From positions 16,014,272-16,078,271 of the forward strand of contig NC_026659.2 in NCBI RefSeq assembly GCF_000004075.3: a DNA stretch of 64,000 nt, given 5' to 3'. The notes under the pieces are model-generated. The model saw nothing but the letters and a program-made list of their open reading frames with translations, searched no databases and was not told the DNA's origin. The translations under genes and the position numbers were made by a program. Source of the DNA: Cucumis sativus. Lineage: Eukaryota; Streptophyta; Magnoliopsida; Cucurbitales; Cucurbitaceae. This document shows, in pieces, positions 34,312 through 44,139 of this stretch (positions are counted from its first letter, which is position 1; every line of letters begins with the position of its first letter).

Positions 34312-34500
34312 GTGATTCATGAGCTAGATAAAGTAAACAACGTATGGAAGACGATCTTTGTGGCTTGTGAGGAAGACGTGGAGGAAGCCTTGGTGGCCGT
34401 ACAAAAAGGGATATGGACTTTCAACGTTGAATGGCTAATGGCATGTATAATGAGACCAGAAGTTGACCTGGAGGCCCCTCAATTTGCTGAGTCCCTATGA

Positions 34501-35269
34501 GAAACAAGGTCACCCTAACTTTCAGTTTTGAACAAGCAGCAGCCAGCCATTTCGTCCTTGTGTAAATCCACTCTTTTCTCAACTCACTCTAATTTGGTAC
34601 ATAAACAAACTCTGATCGCTCCATCTCTATATTCATCAGTACATAAAAGACGATAAGTTTATTCATGGAGAAAGTTGGATGTAAGTATGTTTTAGGAATG
34701 GTCCTTCATTTAGTAACTTTGGGAATTGTAAAAATGAGGTAATGAAGTTCTATCAAGTTGAATGTTCTTGTTTATGTTGGATGAGACTGATTCTTGGATA
34801 CCAGAATTAACTTGAAGTACGTGTTTGAGTTCCATTGGAGTGATTAGAGAAAAAATGTTCCTTTAAAAAGGGTAATTTTTTTATGTAGACTTTCTTTTTA
34901 TTAAAATTGCTTAAAATACAATTTGAGAGTATTTCAATAGCTTTCAAAGAGTTGTCAAACACTTGTAGTTTTTTTAAAATAACATATTTTCAAAATTAAT
35001 TACTGTAATAGTTAAACAAAAGATTCTTTCCCTTAGAACTTTTAAAGTTTGTCTAGTTACCTCTTAAACCTTTCAATTGTTTAATAGGTCTTTCAATTTT
35101 ATGTTTTAAGTGTCTATAAATTTTGATTTTTTTTTATTTGTTAGATATAAATCTGAAGAAATGAATAAAGTAGATTTGTAAGTTTAAAATAGTTTAAAAG
35201 TTGAGAAATTAAATTTGTAGTTTAAAAAGTTGGAGTAAATAGTTTGTGTTAAGTCGGGTTGTGATATTT
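34501..35269. other. Downstream flank of the BRCT pseudogene, no gene
   Basis: Follows the TGA at 34498-34500. AT-rich, presumably containing the former 3' UTR (AATAAA-like signals are not distinct). No repeats or coding motifs recognised. Confidence 0.45.
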
Positions 35270-37015
35270 TATTTATTTATTTTAATAATAGAAGAGAGGG
35301 AGACGAAAACTGCAAACTGAAGGGAGAAGAAGCGGTGGCTGACTTTGTATATTTCTCCTTTCTTTTCAATTTGAGAAAATTTCTTTGCAATTCACTTTGA
35401 AAAGGAAATGAATATTTCTCCCTCAGACTTATCTCTCTCTTCTTTTCAATTTATTTTCAATTTTTTTGTGTGCTTCTCACAGTGTATGCATAATCTCTCT
35501 TTTCTTCCTTCTCTTTTCCTTCTCCAATCAACTTCACCACCGTCTTCCACCTACACCGAACGTCAAGCAAATTTTTTCCTATCGTCGCATAACCGTTAGC
35601 CCGAGTCACTCCAGTTCTGTCACGCCATGTATGTTTAGATCTGAATTGTTCGGTTATTTGTTGCACCGATCCGTCTCCGTTAGAATTTGATTCTCCACAA
35701 TTTGGGTAAGTTATGGAATTTACATATAGAGTGAATTGAATGGATTAAATTGTTTGTGGAAGTGATTGATTTCTCTTCAATTATGTTTAGGTCGGTTCGT
35801 TGCACTTTAGTTTGAAAAAGAAGCTTAAGTAAGGTTATAAGGTAAGGGATTCTCTACTACTGGACTCACCTATAGTTTTGAATTGTGCTGTCTGTATAGT
35901 TACCTCTGATTGAGTAAAGATGTCAAAACGATATATATACATATGGATGTAGACTTGGTGTTGAATGTATACTGTGAATGACTGAAAAAAATATATATAT
36001 ACATGGATTGATGTAGACTTGATGTTGAATGCATATTGTGATTGTCTGGGAATATATATATATATGTATGGATGTAGACAGGACGACAATTGTAGATTGT
36101 GTTTGTATGGAATGTGGATGTGAACTTGTGATTGTCGTTTAGATTGGGTGTAGGTTATACTAAAGTAGGGCTGTGTACTGGTGAATTGAGGGGTGTTATA
36201 ACTATATAGTTTGATTGACTGATGTATTGATATGTTACTGGCGGACATTGGGCTCAAGTGAGATAGGTTGACTATTAGGGTGTTAAGTGAAAGGATTATA
36301 TGTTGAAGTAGCTGGACTGTACTATGAATGAGTGTTAAGATGTTTAGAATGGATTGAGGGGAAAATTGTTAGATTTCTATTGGGTAGTTACCTTGCGGGT
36401 GTCCTACGGGATCACCACCTGATATGTGCATCCTTCGATAGCACTAGACTGATATGTGCATCCTTCGAGAGCATTAGACTGATATGTGTTTCTGCAGAAC
36501 AGTAGACTGATTTATGTGTCCTTTGAGGTGTTAGACTGATTATGTGTATCCTACGGGATCACAAGACTGTGACTGTGCAGGGTACCCCAATAGGAAGTTA
36601 ACAGTTTCTTTTTCCCCTAATGGGACCAATAGCGGGTCTCTTATTGGGTATGTTTATACTCATCCTTTCATGTTTAACTATTTCAGGCAAAGGTAACAAA
36701 GGAGGTAGACCGACGAGGGACAAGAAGGAGACGTGATTGCCATAAGGGAATGTTCTTCAAATGCTTTCGCTTTATGTTTCTTGTTTTTCCTTTGTACATG
36801 AGGTTGTTTAAAAATTTGTGATGGAACTGAGTTTACGAACTGTTGTTTTGTAAATAGTACTTTTAAAGTTTTGGTTATTTGAAATAGGGCCCGAACTTAA
36901 GTTTGTTTTCTTTGATCGTATGATTTCAAGTGAATTTTACTATAATTTGTGTCAATCAAGGTCTCTTTGTCCAAATTAATGACTTCAACTTAGTTAGAAA
37001 AGTTGGATCGTTACA
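35270..37015 (+). mobile_element. Ty3/gypsy LTR, same family as 47860 element, 5' end degraded
   Basis: From TTTGGGTAAGTTATGGAATT (35700) to AGTTGGATCGTTACA (37015) it follows the LTR of the full element: GGTAAGGGATTCTCTACT, GATTGTAGATTGTGTTTG (near-match), a tandem block of 30-34-bp units at 36420-36590, and the conserved hairpin block at 36570-36740. 35270-35690 resembles the CT-rich/CpG-rich leader in composition only. The expected TGTAAC start is not seen and no target duplication was found, so the 5' end is truncated or diverged. No internal region follows. Confidence 0.8.
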
Positions 37016-37430
37016 ACAAATTTTAAGTATTAATGTAAGAATTATGTACTTCATTATAAAGATCGATAGTTTAAAGTTTTTTACGATAATTTACATGGAA
37101 TTACACGATCAGTTACCACTATCAATAGAATCAGTTACAAATATTAACACGATCGTGTACCGATAACAAGTATCCTTCCATGTCAACACGATAATTTATT
37201 TTAATCAATATTATCATTTACCGTTGTTAAATGGTCGTTTATCACGATTAATAGGATCGTTTAATGTATATTATTTCATTGCACGATCGTTTACTTATTC
37301 TTGCATTGTGTTTAGTATTATCATTTTGTACATTTTATTCTTTTATTCAGTAATAAATGTATATCTATGTCTATCTATTTCTTTCTATCCCAATTAAATA
37401 CTTAATTTTTTTTTTTTTTTACAGATTATA

Positions 37431-38130
37431 ATGTCTTTTCCTATTGTTGTTTTTTATGGAGGTCAATGGAATGGATGTAATATTTATGAGAATTACTTAG
37501 TTGCTGAAATTTTGGTAGATGTCCGAGTCAGCTTTAATTCTCTAGTTGATTTAATATGTGAACAGATTCAATTGGATGGATAAGTAGAATTATCTGTTTT
37601 ACTTGATTTTGGTAAAAGCAAGGTCCAACTGTGGTGCCAGTAAAGAAAGACAATGATGTGGCTTGGTATTTATCTTTTGCTAAAGATACAACTAATATAC
37701 ATCCATTAGTTGCTCATGTAACTGTTGATTTTTTTTAGGTCTTCTTCTTCTTAGAGAACTACATGTAGCTACCATGCTTAGTTCAATTAGAGATGTATTG
37801 CAAAAGTGGTTTGATGAAAGAAGTAAAGCTACTTTTACAATGAAGAGTTGTTTGACTTCTTGGGCTGAGAACGTGTTGCATTTAGAATAAATTCAAGAAT
37901 TTTATTGGTAAGGTTTTTTTTTTTTTAATGTTTGTATCTCAGGTAGATATAAATAGACTGCTATTTATGTGTGCTTGTTTTAGATAGATAGAGATAGATA
38001 GCTATCAATGTCTATTTGTCTCTATTTGTGCATGCTTTTTTTTTTTTTAATTTTTCTATATTTGTTTTATGTATTAGGTTGATCCAATTAGTATGACTAA
38101 ATACAAAGTAATGGATGATACAAAATGATA
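37431..38130 (+). pseudogene. Mutator-like (MULE) transposase remnant
   Basis: The N-terminal frame MSFPIVVFYGGQWNGCNIYE resembles the N-terminal domain of plant MuDR-type transposases. It stops at TAA 37581-37583 and continues in other frames as NDVAWYLSFAKDTTNIHPLV. From about 37745 the sequence is C-terminal MULE-like: RELHVATMLSSIRDVLQKWF then ERSKATFTMKSCLTSWAENV and, after a T-rich gap (37910-38078), VDPISMTKYKVMDD, the SWIM-proximal region. The DDE catalytic middle is absent, so N- and C-termini are fused by deletion. Assignment is from recalled family motifs. Confidence 0.6.
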
Positions 38131-38145
38131 ATGTGATTTATTTAT

Positions 38146-38671
38146 ATTGGTTCTAATTTGAAATATTCAAATTTATTTTGGAAATTAGTATAATTAGTAT
38201 AATATACAGTGATACATTATAATATAAAGTTTATATGTTAATGAAACTTTATTATATAAATTTAATTTAGTTATGAGATAAAGTTATATTAGAATATGAT
38301 TCAAATTTAACTTAAGTTAAATATAAAATATTTAATTTAGTTATTAATTAATTAATAGTTTAGTTTAATATTATTTAATTAAATTTGATTTAATTAAATT
38401 AATATAAAACTATAAGGTATTGGAGAGATATTCATTCAATAAGATTTAAATGAAATATTAATTAAATATGATTTAATTAATTATTAACTAATTGATTAAT
38501 GGTTAATTAGTTAGTTGATTTGAAACTTCTATTAATTTAATATTTTTTAAGTTAATAGAATCCTATGATTTTCTCCTACCCCGTCTCCTACTCAATGAAA
38601 GAAAGAGAGTTATAAATATGTAGAAGAAAAACAGCTTTTCTTAACCAAAATTTCTTTTATGCAAAATAGAT
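38146..38671. other. Very AT-rich spacer
   Basis: Almost pure A/T with repeated TTTAATTAATT-type words (38330-38540). No gene or terminal repeat seen. It ends at the target duplication TAGAT of the next LTR. Confidence 0.5.
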
Positions 38672-41600
38672 TGTAACGACCTAATTTTTCGAATTAAGCT
38701 GAAGTTATTACTTTAAGACTAGATTCGTCCTTTAACCATAAGACTTTATAATTTAAAAAAATATATTTTTTAACAACATTAAAGAGTTTTTATTCGGGCT
38801 CTATTTCAAATAAAATTTTGAAAGTGTAAAAGTATCGATAATAAAGAAAGTTCAAGAACATAAAAGTCGTTCAATCATGAAACCCAAAACAGTCTCAATT
38901 ACTAAAGAAAACCAAAATAAAAAAAATATAAAGTATAAGCAATTTGAAGGACATTTCCCTATGGCAGTTTCGCGGAAAAAGATTAAACATAAAAGGGTGA
39001 GTATAAACATACCCAGTAAGAGACCCACTACTGATCCTGTTAGAAGAAAAATAAAATTGTTAACTTCCTATTGGAGGTGCCCTGCACTTTAAAAGTCTTG
39101 TGATCATGTAGAAATACACATAATCAGTCCAATGCCCTAAAGGACACAAATATTAGTCTAGTGCTCTTCAGAAAGCACATGTAAGTCTAGTGCTTTCGAA
39201 GAATGCACATGTCAGTCTATTGCTCTCGAAGAATGCACATGTCATTCTAGTGCTCTCGAAGAATGCACAACAGGTGGTGATCCCGTAGGACACCTGCAAG
39301 GCACACTACCCAATCGACAAAGCTAACAATTTTCCCTTAGTCCGTTATAAACATTTAATCAATCCATTCCTAGTATAGTCAAACTACTTCATCATTGTAA
39401 AGCCCCAAAGGTAAAAATATATATATATATACATTTTTTTATTTTTTATATATTTTTATTTAATTTAAATAAAAAGAAAAGAAAAAGAAAATTCTTTATT
39501 ATATATATTCTTTTCTTTTCTTTTTTCTTTTTCTTTTCTTTTTCTTTTCTTTTCTCTCTTCTCCTTCCTCCCCGTGCGCCCTTCCCCTTCTCTCCGTTCG
39601 CAGCCCAGCAACCGCCAACGCAGCCCAGTAACCGCCACCGCAGCCCAGCAACTGCCACCCCGAGACTTCTCTTCTTCCGTTTCTCTTTCTCTTTTCTTCT
39701 TCCACCCAGCGCCGCGACCGACCCCCATCCGTTCGCAGCAACCGCCGACCTCCATTCCTCTTCTCCTTCCGTTCGCAGCAAGCCGCCGACCATCTCCTTC
39801 TTCTCTTCTCCTCTCCGCTCCGTCCAAACCCAGCCTCACCGTCGCGTCTCCCCTACTGAAGCCGAACGCCCGATCTGCCGTCTCCATCTCCGGTTCGCGA
39901 AGCAACCTTGCAGCAGTCGTCCCGCGCGCCGATCTGCCTTCTCCATCGCCGGTTCTGTCTCCGTCGAAGCCACGGTTCTGCAACCGTCTCCGCCGGTTCT
40001 GTCTCCGTCGACCACGCTCCCCGCTCACAACCGCCGCTCCACCTGCTATCAACGTCGGCCGACTAGTTGCTGTAACCGTTCAGATTTACTGTAACCGTTC
40101 AGATTTGCTGTAACCGTTCAGATTCGCGGTCTGTTCGCGACGGTCTCCATCCGTGAAGCCCAGCCGCCACGTTCCCTTTGGCCGACCGCTGACCGACCCA
40201 CACTTAGGATTTTTGCTGCGAGTTCGACATTCGTGCGTTGAGGTGTTGGGAGTAACGTTAGGCTCCCTTACATTCACAACCCGTTTGTGAATTGTTGAAG
40301 GTTCAGTTCGCCAATATATCGGTGAGTTGGAACTTACGTTGAGGAAAGTAAGTGACATATGTATCGTGAAAGTAATTGAATTTTGTATTGTTATGCTTAG
40401 GATTGTTTCGAGGACGTTAGTTGATTAAGGAGCTTCCCTAACTTTGAGGTAAGGGATTTTCTACTGGACTCACTTATGACTGTGAATTGTATGTGTTAAA
40501 TGTATACTGTGGATTGACTGAAAATATATATGAATGCATATGAATTGAAGTAGACTTGACGTCGAATGTATATCGTGATTGTCATGGAATATATATATAA
40601 GTGTGTGTATGTGGACAGGACGAAGATTGTAGATTGTGTTTGTATGAGATGCAGATGTGAACTTGTGATTTTCGTTTAGATTGGGTGTACGTTACGTTAA
40701 AGTATGACTGTGTGCTGATGAACTGAGGGGTGTGTTGACTGTATAGTTTGATTGACTGATGTATTAGCATATTATTGACAGACATATGACTGAAGTAAAA
40801 TAAGTTGACTGTTAGGACGTTGAAAGAAAGAACTTTGTGTTTTGAAGTAATTGAAAGATGGATTGAATGGAATGAGGGGAAAATTGTTAGATTGTATTGG
40901 GATGTGTACCTTGTAGGTGTCCCACGGGATCACCAATTTATTGTGCACCTTCGGGAGCATTAGACTGATATGTGTTTCTGCAGAACACTAGACTGATATG
41001 TACGTCCCTCGGGCGTTAGACTGAGATGTGTATCCTACGGGATCACAAGACTGCGACTGTACAGGGTGTCCCAATAGAACGTTAACAATTTATTTTCCCC
41101 TGACGGGACCAGTAGAGGGTCTCTTACTGAGTATTTAAATACTCACCCTTCTTATGTTTAATTTTCAGGCAAAGGTAATAAAAGCGGCAAACCGGCGAGG
41201 GGCAGGAAGGAAGCGTGACTGCCATAGGAAATATGTTGTTTGCTTCCGCTTATGGGTTCTTGTGAGGTTTAAGATGAATTGAAAGTTTGCTTACAAACGT
41301 TTATTGTAAATAGTATTGTTTTTATGTTTTCTTAAATGTTTGAAATTCAGGCCTGACTTAAAGATGTTTTTAAATTAGCTTACGTTTTGTTTTATATTAA
41401 TCAAAGTCTTTTATTTGTAAAAAAAATTAATGACCTCGACTTACTTAGAAAAGTTGGGTCGTTACAATCATATCATCAATCCAACTTAACACACTTACGT
41501 TCAATCTATTCAATCTATCACAAAATCAGTTGATACTATAACAACACACCAGACAGTCAAGATATATATATATACATAACACCTTTCTCAGTTTACAAAT

Positions 41601-42747
41601 ACATTATCCATCGTATCTACTTCTATACTAGTCTGGCATAATATACATTTGTCATCATATCTACTTCTACATATTTGGTAAACCATACTAAGTCCAGAGA
41701 TCCAAACAGTCAACACATTTCAAAACTTTCAAAGAGTCCAGTAATAGAAACCCCTTACTTTAATGTTACTTAAATTTCTCGAACGAAGGAAACCTAATAC
41801 TAAGAATATGGAACTCAATTACTTTCACAATACTTTCTTTCATTTAATTTCCTCAATGTAAATTCTAGCTTATCAAAGTATTGGCGAATCGAACTCCAAC
41901 AAATCTACAATTTAGTTGTGAATCCAAAGAACTCAAACGCTAACTTCAAGAATCAATTAACAATTTAACTAATTATCCAAAACTACAACCCAAGGATAAT
42001 TACAATGTAAAACCACCACACTCACCAATACAACTTACCACAAAAATCCCAAAAATTAGAGTAAAATGGGGGCAACAACTTCGAATAACTGGAATCGACG
42101 CGTGTAATAGATCAGATCTAATCAACAAACGAAAAACAAACTTCAGCTTACAACCCATGGCTGGAAGGTGAAGAGCCGCGCGACGGCACTTCAACAGACG
42201 TGACGGGCTCAGGTCTGGTCGACGGCTGCTTCAACTAAGTAACAACGCCGGTGAGATGATAGGTCAATCGGTGACGCTCCTCGTCACCTGGAGCAGAATG
42301 TGGTGGCGCGAACGTCGAAGGAGCTACGCGCGAATGAATCACAGCTTGGCTGGAAAACAGAGGTGAGACGCGATGCCGAGAGTTCGAACTCACGGCGAAC
42401 GGTGCTTCGGCTTCAACGGAGACGAAGGGATCGGTGACGGCGTGGCCGGCTGACGTCCAAGAGTAATATAAAATGGCTAAGGGAGGCAGGCGGCGGTGGG
42501 CACGGGGAAGAGGAAGAGTGAAGGAGAAAGAGATGGGGTTGCACGTGAATCAATAAAGAATTGATATTTTAAATTAATAATAACATTAATTCTATTATTA
42601 TTATTTAACCTTTAGTATTAGTATATTTTTTCATAAAAGCCCCCTTCACTTCCTGCTAAATCCACACCACAACCAAATTCCTTAAAATCTTAATAAAATT
42701 TTAAAAATTTAGCTTGAGAGAAATACCTTGATATTGGGGGTGTTACA
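38672..42747 (-). mobile_element. Ty3/gypsy solo LTR (minus), host of a nested LTR
   Basis: Plus-strand ends are TGTAACGACCTAATTTTTCG (38672, complement of the LTR 3' end GGTCGTTACA) and ATTGGGGGTGTTACA (42747, complement of the LTR start TGTAACACCCC). Flanks TAGAT (38667-38671) and TAGTT (42748-42752) agree at 4 of 5 bases, a likely decayed target duplication. The interior, minus the nested element 39396-41466, is about 2.0 kb and carries the family's hairpin block (about 39000-39090), the tandem 30-34-bp units (39110-39300) and a CpG-rich segment (42050-42540). Confidence 0.85.
39396..41466 (+). mobile_element. Ty3/gypsy solo LTR nested in the opposite-strand LTR, TSD ATCAT
   Basis: It begins TGTAAAGCCCCAAAGG and ends AGTTGGGTCGTTACA, 2071 bp. 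ATCAT flanks it at 39391-39395 and 41467-41471. It has the same organisation as the full element's LTRs: CT-rich run (39500-39560), CpG-rich leader (39580-40220), ATATATAT tracts, 30-bp-type tandem units (40920-41055), and conserved block with hairpin (41060-41225). Open frames in the leader are composition artefacts. Confidence 0.93.
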
Positions 42748-43326
42748 TAGTTTCTCTCTAAATTTTTTTTTTCATTCCAATTGTTTTCCACAAACCAATC
42801 TCATCTTCGAAGATAGGAAGGTCTCCAACGGGTGGTGTCCCCAATTCGGTGGATTATAGATTCAAAGACGTCAACAAGAGTCAGTTCTATGTATCTTTTA
42901 ATTTAAAAGCATATTTAGTTCTTTATTTAGAACTTTGATTCTAAATATTGTCAATGTACTGGTATTTTGGAATTTTCAAATTAAAATTGATGAATGGTTT
43001 TGTAAAATCTTTCACTGCCAAGAGCTTTTATCCCTTTAGGGCACACATACCAATTAAACTAATGCAAGACCTTTGACAGTAGTTAATGGTAGCATCTCAC
43101 AAAGTGGAAGTGGTTGGCTTACCAACGGAAGATTTTCAATCATTTCTAGCAATCCCTTTTCTGTTTGAGTATGACCTTCCATATTTTCTGCTATATTACT
43201 TATAGTTAATATCAAATGTGCATCTCTGCCATATATGCTAATATCACTGCCTGACTACTCTTGATGTTGAGGCGTTGTTCATTTTTGTTCCCTACACAGA
43301 AAAGAAAAAAAATTATTGTTGTTTAT
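42748..43326. other. Spacer, no gene recognised
   Basis: AT-rich. Contains a T-run after the LTR target site and no clear coding motif. It may be the 3' part of the minus-strand remnant to the right. Confidence 0.4.
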
Positions 43327-44124
43327 TTATAATCTAAGCAATTTTAAACAATATAAAGCGGTAACTAATGAATTAAACACTAACTGTTGAGTTTCTACAG
43401 TAGATTCTTGAAGATGTGACTCTTGAACAAATGGATTCTCATGGATGATCACATGTTTGTTATTTTGATGGTCATCATTCTTGTCCAGATTGTGATGACT
43501 AGAATCATCATGAAGATCATCATACATGTTGTTAATATCATCAAACAATTGATTCTGGTTCTAGTATAGAATAAAAAAAAGGATAATAAAAAAATAGTTA
43601 CAAAATGATCGTGTATCCTTAAGCAAACAATCGTGTAGAATATCTAAACGGTTGTTTTACCAAGGGTGATCGATATTTCAGATGGGATATGCGATCGTTC
43701 ATATGTGATATGCGATCGTGTAAAGATATATCAAACCTTTGTTCTGTCAGAAGTCGTGCTAAGAAGAGTTGAAAGCTTGTAATAAGATCCATCAAAACTG
43801 AAAGATTTTACATCAACACGTTCCTGACACAGTACTGCAGTATCAATGAGCATCAAATTACGTGAGATACATATTAGAAAATATCTAACTGCTCAGTTAA
43901 TTTTTTATGGACATCAAATCACCTTTTTTCAAGCTTAAGGAAGGAAATGTCGGCACTATATATGTCAGAGTTGTGCATTGCAATGGAAGTGCCAACACGA
44001 GGTGATACATGTGTGTCTTTCTGGGATGTAAATGCCACTCCCCGACTAGGACCAGCATAGTCTTAGGGAGAAAGCATGCTAGGAATTGGAGTTGTGTCCT
44101 CAATTTCTCCAATTTTACGAACAA
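43327..44124 (-). pseudogene. Unidentified minus-strand coding remnant(s)
   Basis: Two minus-strand pieces look protein-like: 44110-43900 (VAFTSQKDTHVSPRVGTSIA, with IAMHNSDIYSAD following) and 43548-43327 (FDDINNMYDDLHDDSSHHNL, then an acidic/His-rich tail). They are separated by a region rich in GATCGT words (43600-43720) that could be an intron. I do not recognise the family. Because similar GATCGT-rich sequence flanks the MULE remnant at 37070-37290 and the two are convergent, they might be the two arms of one MULE split by LTR insertions; this is speculation. Confidence 0.35.
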
Positions 44125-44139
44125 AAAACAAGTCGAATA

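Larger units (their letters stand above)
24456..34500 (+). pseudogene. BRCT-domain DNA-repair-type protein gene, decayed, six exons traceable
   Basis: Exons with GT-AG borders: ~24456-24641, 24744-25215, 29430-29539, 32854-32912, 33020-33207, 34312-34500 (stop TGA). The last four encode a C-terminal tandem BRCT module: KKTQLMK | MIEELGGSLTADGSTSTHVI, then AWIFSSSWLK...REGRFV, DELPYILNDDDY, LFEGYDVCISAHAQPPPKTL, then VIHELDKVNN...WTFNVEWLM and the terminus EAPQFAESL. Phases match at every junction. It resembles plant MDC1/PTIP-like BRCT proteins (the Arabidopsis AT3G21480 type, from memory) that act in DNA-damage responses. Decay: frameshift near 25100 in exon 2; stop TAA at 32891-32893; stop TGA at 33112-33114. 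The 5' part is absent, cut by a gypsy fragment. Introns 2 and 3 are swollen by transposons. Confidence 0.88.

Noticed and set aside
35835..36257. Minus-strand Tyr/Ile/Ser-rich ORFs (also 40582-40785, 49256-49603, 56546-56899)
   Set aside because: Antisense of the ATATAT-rich part of the same LTR family; repeated only because the LTRs are.
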